From Pisolithus tinctorius (taxonomy: Eukaryota; Basidiomycota; Agaricomycetes; Boletales; Pisolithaceae): a DNA stretch of 64,000 nt. Below are positions 46,101-57,963 of the stretch, one piece after another. Location: assembly GCA_024663395.1 (NCBI GenBank), contig JANFAH010000024.1, forward strand, positions 124,001 to 188,000. The letters are read 5' to 3'. The first letter of the stretch is position 1; every line of letters begins with the position of its first letter. The notes under the pieces were generated by a model, which was not told where the DNA came from, searched no databases, and saw only the letters and a program-made list of their open reading frames with translations. The position numbers and the translations under genes are program-made.

Positions 46101-47135
46101 CCCGATCTTCAGTGTTCGCTTGACTTTCTGGTCTGACCAGAGTCCGTCCCAAGATACTTGCAGAACCCTTTGAATGACCAGATAGGGATCTTGATTAAGA
46201 CCCTTGAAGATACTCAAGAAAAACTCCCGGCGCTGCTCCAAAAAGGCGGTTTTGACGGAAGAAGGTGAGTCTCTATCCACGAATGAGAGAATAAACAGGA
46301 TGTAAAGTGTGCGAATATCTTATCCATTGGGAATGTGAGACACGTTCACGGGCGGATACAAACACATACCTGGTTTGGAAAGGCTGACACTAGCATCAAT
46401 GCCTTTATTTCTACGCCGCATATGCAGTAATTTTGGTAGCGTCTGAAAGCCTGCCAATTAGGTTCGTGTGACAATGCGGAAATGATGAAAGAGACCTTGT
46501 TGTCCCAAGGGAAAGCTTCGAAAACAGCCTTCCTCTCGCGGCCACCGCCAAATGCTGATATTGCATTGAAAAGTTTGAGTGTAGCAAGGATAACGTCGTT
46601 GTGTGATCCACCAATGTAAGTGCTCAGCCGCCGGATCCAGTGTGTCGACAACGACGTCCGGATAAGTGGAAGACCATACGAGTGGTACGGCAAATGAGAT
46701 GATAGCAGTGTGAGGGTCGAAGACAATATAGTGACCAACAAGGCTATCGTAGGAAGCTATACAAGAAAAATTGGCACAACGGACCAGAGAGTTTGCAACT
46801 ACTCGCTCACCTGGCTTGCTCTCTCCCAAGCATTGAATAAATCACTAGCGCCAGACGACTCGTCTAGCCATGATTTCAGCAGCTGGAGACGCTCGTCCTG
46901 GGGGGATACGATCTCGTCTGGCCGTTGATACAGCTTCGAGCGCAAAGTAGGCAACACTGTAATATGATGAAACAAAGTATATCTAGAGCTCGTTACGGAG
47001 CAAACCTTTATCCAAAGTATCTGGGTTCTGTGTGCGCAGAACTTGGCCAATATCCTGGATGCTTGCAGTATGTTCACCTGCAGGCTGTTCAACCTTCGCC
47101 CGCTTCTTGGGCGGCTCCGTAGTTTTTCTAGGCAT
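40143..47135 (-). CDS. URB1: URB1/NPA1, nucleolar pre-60S ribosome assembly factor
   Basis: A 7-kb, many-exon gene from ATG 47,135 (MPRKTTEPPKKRAKVEQPAG, with a basic nuclear signal) to the stop at 40,143. The N-terminal part (LRSKLYQRPDEIVSPQDERL, LLKSWLDESSGASDLFNAWE, then HWIRRLSTYIGGSHNDVIL) corresponds to the Npa1 N-terminal domain; the long central part is helical-repeat-like (Leu-rich exons at 46,280-42,256); the C-terminal part (TVTDPFGAWGLAVEALWRAG, SQLGEWVRKESI) fits the NopRA1 C-terminal domain. Estimated length is about 1,900-2,100 residues, near the yeast protein. URB1 acts early in 60S assembly in the nucleolus with Npa2, Dbp6 and Rsa3. It ends 65 nt from the convergent hydrolase gene and starts 460 nt from the divergent gene at 47,596. 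Exon borders were only partly traced. Confidence 0.85.
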
Positions 47136-47595
47136 TACTCCCGCAGAACTACTGTCAAAATAGGTTCCACGCACACCCACAAGGCTGAACTCGTTCGACG
47201 GTTTCGTGCCTTCACTGAATTACAGATAGGCTGCTAAATTTGTGCTTGATTGGTGGTGAGGAAATTGCAAACCCTAACCCTAGTCCGAGAACGGTGTCCG
47301 ACGGTCAGGGGCTTGTTGTGCCACCTTACGGTCAACTGTCAACAGACGGGGGCTCTGCGGTCAGCCAAGATTATCCGTTTTCAGGACTCGTTCCCAGTAC
47401 ATGAAGCTTGGAGCCCCGTGCTATACATGTCATAGGGCTGCGGGGGGCACTGCCGTCTTAATCTAGAACGTACGAGTGCTATCGAAAAGTCATCTATCGA
47501 GACAGCGTACATTTCCTGATCCCGTCCTCTTACACACTATCCTGCTACCGCTTGTTAGTAACTCTCTCTACGGGCTAGTTATTGCTATCGTATCC
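47136..47595. promoter_or_regulatory. Divergent promoter between URB1 and the small gene
   Basis: 460 nt separating two divergent start codons. No defined motif recognised. Confidence 0.45.
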
Positions 47596-48090
47596 ATGAA
47601 CCGTTTCACGCAATTTGACGAAGTGAGCTTTCTCTCACCGACCAACCGCGAAATCGTCTATACGTCTCTACAGGACTCGTACCGCCTCCCCGAAGGGGTA
47701 AAGCGCATTGCTTATGACGCTGACTCCCAGCGGTATCTGTTCCGTGATCGTCATGGACAGCTCTACCAGAATGAGCCAGGAGATGAATATGGTGTCTTGC
47801 AACCGGTCAAATGCCCGATACCGCCTCGTCGCAATGTTACTATCATCGGTGTGTCGCGTACTGCTTAGATCGTTGGAGTTTGGCCCTAACCGAATTAACT
47901 TTCAGAGCACCGTGATCCGTTACTTTGGGAGAAACAGTCCAACGAAGTTCTAAAGACGTTTGACGACATTTTACCGTCCAACTATATGATTTCTGCCCCG
48001 TCTCTCACCCCAAGTGCAGAGGATGGCTGTCTTCCGGACGACGAGGAATCCCCCACATTTGCAACATTTGAGAAAGCGCCACTCGTGTAA
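47596..48090 (+). CDS. Small conserved-looking hypothetical protein
   Basis: Two exons (47,596-47,848 and 47,906-48,090) with a 57-nt GT-AG intron give exactly 145 codons plus TAA. The protein begins MNRFTQFDEVSFLSPTNREI, and its middle, YRLPEGVKRIAYDADSQRYL followed by FRDRHGQLYQNEPGDEYG, has the look of a compact beta domain with alternating aromatic residues. The C-terminal half (EKQSNEVLKTFDDILPS) is helical and then acidic. No signal peptide or membrane helix. Similar 'GM.RI.YDADT..Y.FRD..G.LY' proteins are common hypotheticals in Agaricomycetes (from memory), sometimes linked to LysM domains; function is unassigned. Confidence 0.7.
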
Positions 48091-48670
48091 GTTACGATCG
48101 ACGTGAATAGCCCTTCGCGAACGAACCTGTGTACACCTGTAGCTCTGCACCAGTATTTTAATTCTCTTGTTCTTTAAGGTTGGTTCCTTCGGCTGTACAC
48201 CATTAAACATGGATGTTGGTCGGCTCTTTCATAAGTCATTTTGCCGTACTCTTTTCTTTATGATGTACGCTCAGGAACTCTTGCCAGCAGATCGCAGTTG
48301 TGATGTGAGTGGCTAGTCACTGCCACTCGGGACCTCTTAACGTTATGCGAAAGCGAAAGCGAACATTAGACAGAATGTGAAACCTCCCCAATTTTGTAGT
48401 ACATCACAAACAGACCAATCCTGCCTACGTACGTGTCCGAAGTGTATTCTAAGTATTCTATAGGGTACAATTGGCGAGGTAAGCGGGTGTTTGCTGCAGG
48501 TGAATCTGTACTGCGGGACAAACCGCGGCGACAGAGGGTTGAAAACTCGCTGATACGTCGGTTCCCCGACTGTCACACTAAAATATGTATTACTAGCTCG
48601 CTAAAACCGCGACATATAAAATACTCGGAGCGTTTCCCAACCCCCAGTTCCGTTTCCCTTCATACTCGTC
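48091..48670. other. Intergenic region upstream of the glycosidase-like gene
   Basis: The 3' end of the small gene and the promoter of the secreted protein gene. ATATAAAATAC at 48,614-48,624, about 47-57 nt before the ATG at 48,671, is a plausible TATA box. No other feature. Confidence 0.5.
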
Positions 48671-50798
48671 ATGAAGTACAGTACGCACCTGCTGGTGCTC
48701 GGCGCCAGCATCAGCACTGTCCTCGCCCAGAGCTCAACCTGGTGCGTAATTGGTCTGGTCTGTGTCGACAGCTCATACTGACTGCAACTTACTAGGTGCG
48801 GGAAGAATTACATGCCAAATCAGACTGTTGTACCTCCTGGGGGTCAATTTGTGCTGCCTCCTAGGAGCGACAATCCTTTGCTTGCGTTTAGATGCGCACC
48901 AGCTTTCCGTCCATACCTCGAGGAGGATGCCAAGAATGCAACGTTTGTCGTGGACACTCGGATTGTGTACGACTGGATCAGTGGAGCGTCTCCAGTTACC
49001 TTGCCCGGCAGCGCGAACACTCCGTCCTCCGACTGCGATGTTGGTAACGTGACCGTTGTGATCGAAGTGGGCGGCCTCCGCGCTACCCACGAAGTGCCCC
49101 TGAACGCCACTGGATACGAGGTTCCTTTGGACATCAGTAAGCTGAGCGCTCGGCAGACCTCTTACAACGTCAGTTGTTCGGCGCTATACCTCGCCTCGGC
49201 GTCGAAGCCACAAGTCTACTCCGCTAACACCACGCTACTGTACCTTCCCAACTCGAACAATTCCGTTACGAAGACTGACTTGAGGACTGGCTCGTTATGG
49301 GCGCGACCTGTAAACAGTCCGGGAAGTCCATTCCAGCCGTTCGTTCCCCAGGGGTTCTATGTGTCGTTCGACCCATACCTCCTCAAGAACCTATCATACA
49401 TTGACCAACTTAAAGATGATGGGTGAGTTTGTATCTTGGGTAACAAATATGAGATTCTAACTTGCCTAGTTTCAACACTGTACGGTCGCGGGGCTGTTAA
49501 CATTGCTACCGACTTTCTCATTTTTTTCTCATTCGCAGATTCACCCAGTCCCTCCTTACGATAATGCCACTGTCTTTGAACAAGTTCTCAACAGGACTGT
49601 TGAACTCGGACTCTACGTCATCTTTGACATGCGTTCGTAAGTTTCCCATTCCATTGCCTAGTATTGAGTTCGATGACTAATTTCACTTGCAGCTATTACC
49701 AGAACCTGACGGCGGTTGCCGAACTGGTAAATACGTACAAGTCTCTACCCAACCTGCTCACTTGGGAAACTGCCCACGAGCCTGATGGCAATTCGGATCC
49801 TTTGAGTGCCGCAAAGCAAGCGTATGACCTGATTTACCAGTTGGATGGCTACCACCCCATCGGCATCGTGTTGAATTGCGAGGTATCTCGGCAGATGTTC
49901 TGGGTTGGAATTGGCTTTCTCACGCTGAGAGTAGGACTACGACTTCACACCTTACGTGGAAGGTGCCGATATTGTACTTGAGGTGGGCCGCATGTTTCTC
50001 TACCTGGGTGATAGTTTGCTCATTCACTGTTCCTCAGGATGCGTACCCAATCGGCATTAATGCAACGTACTCGCTGGTTTGGCACACTCCCTGTACGCCA
50101 GACTTCGGTCACTGTGGATGTGACGATTGCAAGGGTGGCTTGATTGATATCAAAGCTCGCATCCAGACCTACAAGGACAGGCTTGATATCCTGGGCTATG
50201 ACCGCACAAAGACCGTGTGGACGACCCCTCAGGCTGTGGGAGATGGAGCGTGAGTAAAACCTGCATCTATGTGGCCTTTTCCCTCAGTCCCTCCGCACAG
50301 TTACTGGACCACTATCCCAACTGGTGCGCAATGGGCCGCGATTGGGCTCATTTCATTCAATCATGGAGCGACAGGTGTGTCCCATTTTTTTTTCCTGCTG
50401 ATGGATGAAGGCTGAATGCCCTTGCGTTAGGATCCATGTCCTACCAGTACCCTACGACTACCGGCAACTCTTCTACGATTGAAGGCACTGCAATGATCCT
50501 CACCAACATCATAACAGAATACGTCCAACCCTACCTGGTTCGTCCTCAGGTCGCCTACTCCCTCCATAGTTATGGGAGTGTCGACGCGGGTGTGTGGTAC
50601 GATGGCACCAGCTACCTGCTAATCGCCGCCAACGTGAATGGCACGGAGACTTTCGTGCCCTGGGGTAGCCTTGGATTGGGTAAAGTCACGAATGCGACTG
50701 CGCAGGTTCAGGCACACTACTCAGTCGGGCAGCCATTCAATGATACGGGGCTGACATCCACGCCAACGGGTGTTGGTATTTACACTGTAACGTTTTGA
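48671..50798 (+). CDS. Secreted glycoside-hydrolase-superfamily protein
   Basis: ATG at 48,671 encodes a signal peptide (MKYSTHLLVLGASISTVLAQ) ahead of STWCGKNYMPNQTVVPPGGQ, joined over the first intron. An N-terminal domain with many N-X-S/T glycosylation sequons and paired Cys is followed by a TIM-barrel-like part: PQGFYVSFDPYLLKNLSYI, FNTVHPVPPYDNATVFEQV, LGLYVIFDMRS, then NLLTWETAHEPDGNSDPLSA, where the Glu in E-P-D is a candidate acid/base. Further on are DAYPIGINATYSLVWHTPC and a C-terminal domain (YSLHSYGSVDAGVWYDGTSY) ending at TGA 50,796-50,798. About seven short introns; the gene seems intact. I place it among uncharacterised Agaricomycete cell-wall or polysaccharide-active proteins; the exact GH family is not assignable by eye. 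Confidence 0.75.
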
Positions 50799-51595
50799 TA
50801 TTCAGCTAGGCTTGTTTGCATAGATACCGACGTCGTCCTTGAATTGCTATCTGTTGATTGACATACGTCCTTCGTGAGGTCGGCTAGAAAAACTCGGACT
50901 CGGGGATATATGTATGTGTGTATTCCAGGTGTAAGCCGCTGAAAGTTTCCAGTACCACAGAAGACTTGTCCTGAAGGCGTTTACATAAATCAACACTGTT
51001 TGTTAGTCTCTTTAGAGCAAGCCTCTTCCTCATTATGGGTCACCGGCAACGCATAATCGTTGACTCGACATTGAGTGAGGTGCAACTACTTGTGCCTGCT
51101 ACAGCACCGGCAGCTAGGGCAGTGCTCCAAGGGGAATAGCAATCAGTATGTATTTTGATGCCATCATGATGCGTTGCAATGAAAGTCACAATATATTATC
51201 TCAAGTTTACGGGAATTAGACGTTAGTAGCGCAGTACAATTTCCGCAAAGGAACTTGCGGTATGTACCTGTTACAGACGATATGCCGTAGAGTTAGCTAA
51301 GACATCAAACAGGGGAATCCGTGCAGGGGAAAGACCCCATTCAAACACCACACATGGTAGTGATGCGCCTTTGCCCAAAGAGCCTTGCCATGGAGACTCA
51401 GCGCTCTGAGCCTGCTAGAATTACTTTTTATGGAGCAATCCCTGTCGCTATTCTTGCAAAGACTCAACGGATGATGGCACTCTCTACTTCTCGTGCAGTT
51501 AATATACATTGAATGTCCAAAAACCCCAAGAATACAACAAAATTTTGAACAGAACCACGCTCTCGTCCAGGAGCTTATCCAACACAGGCTGACTA
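50799..51595. other. Tail-to-tail intergenic region
   Basis: Lies between the convergent glycosidase-like and P450 genes. No gene, repeat or element was recognised. Confidence 0.55.
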
Positions 51596-53204
51596 CTACA
51601 AGACGAACCTAGGGTACAACCTCACGAATACATCTTCTTTGGGGTGTACAGTACCAGCACTCTGCCCACTGGGTTCGGGGGGTTCCCACGCCGGCGGTAG
51701 ACCTTCACCTCGACTGACGGGTGTGATGTCGAAAAGAGAAAGGTATATGATTGCCAAGACCTTGATTTCATATATAGCAAGAAACCTGCCCTTGCACTGT
51801 GGAAGACAGGTTTGTTACTGGTGAGTGGACGCAGATTTTAAAACTCACAGTATGCTTCCCGCCTCCCAGGGCAAAAAAGGGATATCCCGTCGTCGCCGCC
51901 AAGTCGCCCCGATACTCACTCTCGGCAAACCGGCCCGCAACGAACCTGTCACCCTCTGGATACAAGTTCTTATCCAGGTGAGTTCCCCGTGGATCAAGTA
52001 GCACATAGTCACCCTTCCGTATTGGAATAGTCCTCTCCCCGTCCTTTATAACGAGGTCGCAAGTAGCTTCACGCATGCCGCTCTGCACAGTTGCAAGCCT
52101 CATAGTCTCGAGAATCGCAGAGTTGAGGAGTGCGAAAGCTGGAGAATCCAATTTTTCTAGGCTGGCCTCTACAATGAAAGTCTGGAAATTCCCAAATTCC
52201 TCCCTAACAGCTTTGTCAATTTCATCCCGCACAGCGGAAAAGGCAGAGGAGTCTGCTAGCAGCCAGGCGAAAAGCCAGAATACGATGTTAACCGTGTTTT
52301 GATGAAGTGATGACATGATCATCAAAACCGACCGAGCTGCCACCTTGATAGGGATGTTGTGTTCCCTAAAAAGTGCAGTGAAGCTAGCAGCCACATGGTC
52401 ATCGACGGCAGGGTTTGCTCCCTCGAGATAGTCAGAGATGCGCCGGAGCAACCTGTCACGTGCATGGTTAGACGGCAAGGACCAGAACGGACGTTTGCAA
52501 AGGCGTTTTGGAAGACTGTCGAGTAAAGTGAAGAAATCTTCGTATGTATCTTGAGGGAATCTGCTCCCAAAGAGCACACCGTTAGCACCGACATACAGGG
52601 GCTCTATAAGGGACCGCCTGAGAGAGACGTGGGATCTTCCAGGAAAACAGCTTGAGCTTGTCAAAGACGAGCCGAGCAAATGGGGGTGTGATATCTTCCA
52701 GCCCTCTCTTTGACAGACGTCGGTCAAGGACGGGGAATATTTTATGGGCGATGGTATCGTAGATTTGCGGATGGAGCGAAGAATCACTACAGAGGGCGCT
52801 GATATGAGAATGATGCTGAGCACGGGATGAAAGGGCGCGGTGATCAGAAAAGGTGACGCTAGTGAGGGAATCCAGCGACGTGACGACAATGATATTGCGA
52901 CCCCCGGCCAGAAGCTGAAACACAGGTCCATATTGCACTCTGCGGACACCAATTATGTATAATAGCTTGATACGACCGCATGCACTTACTGGCAGAGGGC
53001 CAAGAAGCTGCTCTGTCCAAAGACAAAACTAAGGGCAGAGCCAACCCACGGCAAAAGGCTCCTGACCTTCGGGGGGTAGGTAGGGGCCCTTGTGGACCTT
53101 ATACGAGAGGTGATCATAATCGCGAGGCCGACGACCATCGCTGAGATCTGTGCAATTGACCATACAGACAAAGTCATGCTGGGAAAGAATCTGATATCGT
53201 CCAC
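51596..53204 (-). CDS. Cytochrome P450 monooxygenase
   Basis: Minus-strand gene with few introns, from ATG 53,204 (or 53,177) to TAG 51,596-51,598. An N-terminal membrane anchor (SVWSIAQISAMVVGLAIMI) is followed by a Pro-rich hinge (APTYPPKVRSLLPWVGSAL), the I-helix region (SVLMIMSSLHQNTVNIVFWL, where the usual A/G-G-x-D/E-T-T is replaced by S-S-L-H-Q-N, as in CYP7/CYP8-like enzymes), the K-helix ExxR (AILETMRLATVQSG) and the heme loop FFALGGGKHT-CKGRFLA, rebuilt over an intron with Cys as heme ligand. The C-terminus reads YLSLFDITPVSRGEG. ER-bound, needs a P450 reductase. The unusual I-helix suggests a non-typical oxygen activation or isomerase-type chemistry; substrate unknown. No biosynthetic cluster surrounds it. 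Confidence 0.9.
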
Positions 53205-53615
53205 CTGAGAATAGCAGGAGATTTGTAGCCAGCTGGATCACACACAGCATCCCTAAATATCACAGTTTTCTTTGTAGAAGCGTAAGAGGCATTGCAGAGA
53301 TAAGGGAACCAGTAGATCAGTGTAAGGCGACACAAAAAGTTAAGAATAGTACCACGGGCCGGGCTGAGGGTCATTTTTCCATGTGATAATAGTTCACATG
53401 TATCATCATAAAGCGATCAGGCTGCGGACCAGGAAACCAGGAGACTTTGCGCGCCACGTTATAGCTTGAGTCGCCGCCTGGTCGCCCATCTGATTTAGAT
53501 AAGTCTGACAATGTACCCCCAAGAATGTTGGCATTCGCTGTATTTCTCTGACAAAGGTTAGTAAGACTTACCCGCTCATATCATCACAATGGCCAACCCA
53601 AGAGTTCGACGGAGA

Positions 53616-54666
53616 GTTTTGAACGAAGACCATGTATGTTTCGAGATGGTAACCCACCGCAACCTACGGGCTATGTTGTGACAGAACAGGAGAAGACCTT
53701 GGTTTTGACACACGATATCATTTCATCGCCTTGGGTTATGAAGGATCCCAACAGTCAGTCCTGGCCAGACTGCGCAATCAATCAACAGCCCGAACACGTA
53801 CGTAGTGAAGGGACCCTGTCGTGCGTTGGTCGCTCGTGTGTTTGATGTGATATCACAAGGCTCACCAAAGGTTGTCCCAACGAGTATGCGCATTTGGGGC
53901 CATCATTGTTGGTATCAATACCCAGATGCATTTTGCATCAACCTGATCTATCACAGTCCCAGCTTCTTCGATCCGCTGGGCAGTGGGCAGTGCGAAATAT
54001 TGATCTTTTGGTTAAATTCTGCAGGAGGAAATTATGGAAAGGTAGGGTTCTCATGGTCTCACATAAAACCATCGTACGAGGATTCTGGTCTGGCTTTCTT
54101 CCTTATCGACTTGGACCTCTTAATGAAAATCTGGTAGCGTTTTTTGAGCCTGCCTCTCTGGACGGAAGGTGGGTAAGACGGGTCTGTGTCAACCCGTACC
54201 CGCTGGGAGTGCGGTGTTGGCGGGTACGGGTACGGTGTTTGTTTGCCGGCCCGCGGTGTTACCCGTGAACAACCCTAGTGGTAGAGGGTGCAAAGATGAG
54301 AGGTACAATGCGTACCAGCGCGATGGATGCCTGTTAGATTCGAGGGTATTCTCGAATTGAAATAAAGTTTCAATATCGATCACGGGTGACTCGGGCTCAA
54401 TATATTGCAAACCTTGCAACTACGTGCAATTACAGCGTTTTGATGCTTCCAGCTCAATATGCTACTCACCAATTGTCTTAAGCCTTGCCCCTGATGGATA
54501 AGAAAGCAGAAAAACTTGACCTAACAAGGTATAGCAAATGGGAAGGTCTGGGGCGGGCACCGCCAATCATAGAGGTCGTCGTATGGAAGGAGTCGAGGAC
54601 GTGTGCACAAGTATATTATTTCCAGCTCAGAGGTAATCGCAGGCACCTGTAGTCGATGACAGGAAA
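53616..54666 (+). repeat. Diverged duplicated segment, copy 1
   Basis: Matches 56,547-57,406 in the same orientation. Shared blocks, in order: GTTTTGAACGAA, GGTAACCCA, GGGCTATG.TGTGACA, ATCGCCTTGGGTT, GAGCCTGC.T.TCTGGACGGA, GAGGTACAA.TGCGTAC.AG, TCAATAT.GATCACG.GT, GTGTGCACAAGTATATTATT, GTAATC.CAGGCACCTG. This copy has about 190 nt more in the middle. No terminal repeats or target duplications recognised; the nature of the element is unknown. Confidence 0.75.
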
Positions 54667-56546
54667 GTAGGAACTCATGTTTGCGACGGGAATCTATCAC
54701 TGCAGTTGACCACGACTTGTCAAGTTGGGGTTCTCTTGCCTCGAGAACTCGTCCAGGAGACGTTGGATAGCGCCTTTAACCGTTCCTGTTGGCTTGAGGG
54801 GTCGAACTGCTTCCATTTCAGGGGCATCTTGACTAAGGACACCGAAACACGAGGGTTGCTTCTGCGGAGGTCAAGGACCGCTGGGCATCAGCATGATATA
54901 TTTCAGATGTGCAGATTGGGCTGTGCAACCGAGAACTTGATATCCACAGGCTATCTTCTGTGCTCCAGCAAGGGTTAGTCACCAGTCGTGGAAGGTAGCT
55001 ATATTGTAGCTTACTGGAGTGTTGCAAAAAAGGCGCGCGACTCGATAGTCTCGATGCGAGCGGACTGAGGGAAGTTTGTTGTATGTAATAGTGGCGATGC
55101 GAAGCTCAGTTGCTATTCTCACTTACATAAGGCTACTCGTTTTCCTTATTATTCGAGATAAGAATGAAAAGCGTCCCCACACTGCGCGCTACATGGGCCT
55201 TTTCATATGACAGAGAACAGGCACGAAATATGTCAGGATACGTATGCGGGAGAAACAGTCTGATTAGAAAAAAGTGGACACATGTCAATGTATTTTCACC
55301 ACTTATTAAAAATCTAAACAGCGGCCCTTCTACATCGGGCCGATTCTGTACATTTGTCAGTCAATGCACGGAGGGATGCTCGCCTGCTTTTAAGGTACGT
55401 GATCCTTTCATGCAAGGTGGTTCCCCGGCGGCCAGGGGTCTCCAAGACTGAGTGTGGCATTAGTGATTAGTACACGTCCAGGTTTGAAATTAGAAAGGTG
55501 TTCAGTCCTAAGTACGTAGACGGCCGCCATACTATGCCTTGTCATAAGTTTCCAAGGTAGCACGGGGATGCGAGGTAGTCAGCATGTACGGAGTCCTGCT
55601 GGGCGCAATCTGGTACCTCCTGCAAGTAAACGAGTGCAACGGGGATTTTGTAGTTCCCTTGGATTGCGTGCCAATCGTCTCCACCCTGCATAGTAGTCAC
55701 TTTCTCAGGAACACGCAGTGGCCGATACGGGCGAATCCATACCTAGGCTGGCGCAAAGCTCATGTAGGATCAATGACGTGATTCGTGCCCTCGCGTCATG
55801 GACATGATCGTAATGAATACCCGTCGCGGCACTATCAATCTGATAACCCAAACCAAGAAATCGTCATAAGGCACCTTGAAACTACTTGAAGTGGTGAAAG
55901 ACAAACCACTAATCGAGAAAATATTTCATATCGGGCTACTTCCTATGCCGATAAGGGAGGTTTACCGCCCCCAGGTCCGGAACTGGTGACCACTGAAGCC
56001 GCCTTCATTGAGGTCAGGAATACTCCGGTAGACTTCGTACGCGGAGTTGGGACTGATTTCCCAATTTGTCTAGGGAGAAAAGAAAAGCCGTGGTTCCTCG
56101 CATAGTAGTGCGGAAGTGGTGACAGCACGCTTGCGTCTTGCTGCAGAGGCAAAGAATACTAAATCCGCGGTTTTCTCCAACTGCTATGGTATGCTCCACG
56201 CGTTGGGAATGTTTTCTCTGTGGGAAGTCTGGACTACCAGTCAGTTGCATAAATAAGTGACCTGACGCCGGCGGTGTACCTGATTGGAACATCTCTGGTG
56301 CATTTATATTTTACCGTCATTTCAAGGACCGTACTCGCAGTACTGATAGACAAGCAGCACCGTCACGCTTAACATGTCGCTGCATGAAGCCCATAGGATG
56401 GAGGGTGCATCTTCACCAATGTACAGTATATCCCTTAGCATTTAATGCTTCCCTTCATAGCTTCCAGAGGCTGTATCCCACTGAGAAAGGTTATTGAGAT
56501 TTACACAGTCATTTCATCACGTTAACAGACTTGAGAGCTCACAGCA

Positions 56547-57406
56547 CGTTTTGAACGAAAACCGAAGGTATTTCGGGATGGTAACCCATCACAGCCCAAG
56601 GGCTATGCTGTGACAAACAGGGAAGAACTTAATTTTGCGGAGGCACGGCATCGCCTTGGGTTGGGAGGTTCCTCGCTTCAAGAAGTCTGCCCCTGACCCG
56701 AGCGGCGTAACGTTTCAGTGCTCTGCTGGATTCGTACATAGCGAAGAACCTACGAATTGCAGAAAAATGAGAGGAGAAATGATCTCGTCCCTCTTGTGTC
56801 TGATGCATAGGCCTCTTCGGTTCGCTAGATAGGGCGTGGATCGTGTGCGAGATATTGGTGTTTTTGGCGAAGGCCGCGGGAGGATATTAATATGTATGGA
56901 TAAACAGCTCTGCGAGAAGATTCTCGTAACCTCACTTGAAGTAGATTTCTGCCTTATCTTTCTCTCAACGAAATTTTGGCGGCGTCCTTTCCCCCCAAAA
57001 TTCGAGCCTGCTTTCTGGACGGAGTGTAGTTGAAAGCTCAAAGACGGGAGGTACAAATGCGTACAAGTGTGACGAATGCCCGTTGGATTCAATGACCTTT
57101 TTGGAGTGAAGTAACGCTTCAATATTGATCACGAGTAACTCATGATCGAACCAAGCTGAACATTGTAAACTACGCAACCACATGCGATTGCAGTATTTTG
57201 ATGCCTGTAGCTAGGCGTGCCACGCATCGATTCTTGATGAATAATAAAGCAGAAAAACGTGAGCCGACAGGGGACAAAAGAGGGAAAGTTTGCGGCGGGC
57301 ACTGATGATCGTAGAGGTCGTCGTGTAAGAGTCGAAGACGTGTGCACAAGTATATTATTTCCAGCGCAGTGGTAATCACAGGCACCTGAAGTCGATGATG
57401 GGGAAG
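56547..57406 (+). repeat. Diverged duplicated segment, copy 2
   Basis: Second copy of the segment at 53,616, about 860 nt. The two copies even keep a similar short reading, FRDGNP.QP.GY.VT, at their starts (53,637 and 56,571) with some silent differences, which hints at a decayed coding origin, but no longer frame survives. They are separated by about 1.9 kb of unrelated sequence. Confidence 0.75.
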
Positions 57407-57963
57407 GAGTGAAGTCTAGATATTACATAATAAAAGACGCGTGTAGCTGTGCGAACCAGGTCAAAGACTCGGAATAGAGTGGCGTATGGATCCGATTTTG
57501 ATGCGACGATGCCCATTGGTACTCCTCGTTCCAGTGCAGACTGGTCCGACGGGAACAGTTAGAGACTCGCCGACGGGATTCCGGCGCCTGATTCCGAGGG
57601 GGTGCTTTGACGGAGTGCGTAGTCTCATTGGATCATCCTTTTGGCATGAGCTAAACACGACCGCTTGTAGGCAGTAAATATCCAAAACGAGTCTTGGCAG
57701 GTGGGCAAGTCGTGTAAGTAATAGACGAGTGGGTTTGAATCAAGTGGAAGGCACGTGCGCGTTCCACCGGAATCCTAATCGCTGAGACTTGTGCCATACC
57801 CCTGGACGGTCATAGTGTTGGTTATATTAAATCAAGTATGTCCTTATAACCAGTTGATATCCCTTTTATAATGGATCTGTCCCACCCCCCCACAGCCATT
57901 CAGAGGAGCCCACTAGTGTAGACCTGTTCGCAGGTTTTGCCGCCTTTCTTCGTCTGACCCATC

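Larger units (their letters stand above)
53205..57963. other. 4.8-kb gene-poor region between P450 and ABC transporter
   Basis: Apart from the repeat pair listed separately I could not support a gene. Open frames are short, without signal, motif or sensible splicing. The last stretch (about 57,400-57,963) holds the transporter's promoter; TATATTAAAT near 57,830 is a possible TATA-like site. Confidence 0.5.

Noticed and set aside
55164..55781. Two short plus-strand frames in the gene-poor region
   Set aside because: No splicing, signal or motif support and no neighbour context; left as unannotated sequence.
53616..57406. The repeat pair as LTRs of one element
   Set aside because: The copies differ in length by about 190 nt, are strongly diverged, lack TG...CA ends and TSDs, and the 1.9 kb between them has no retroelement coding.
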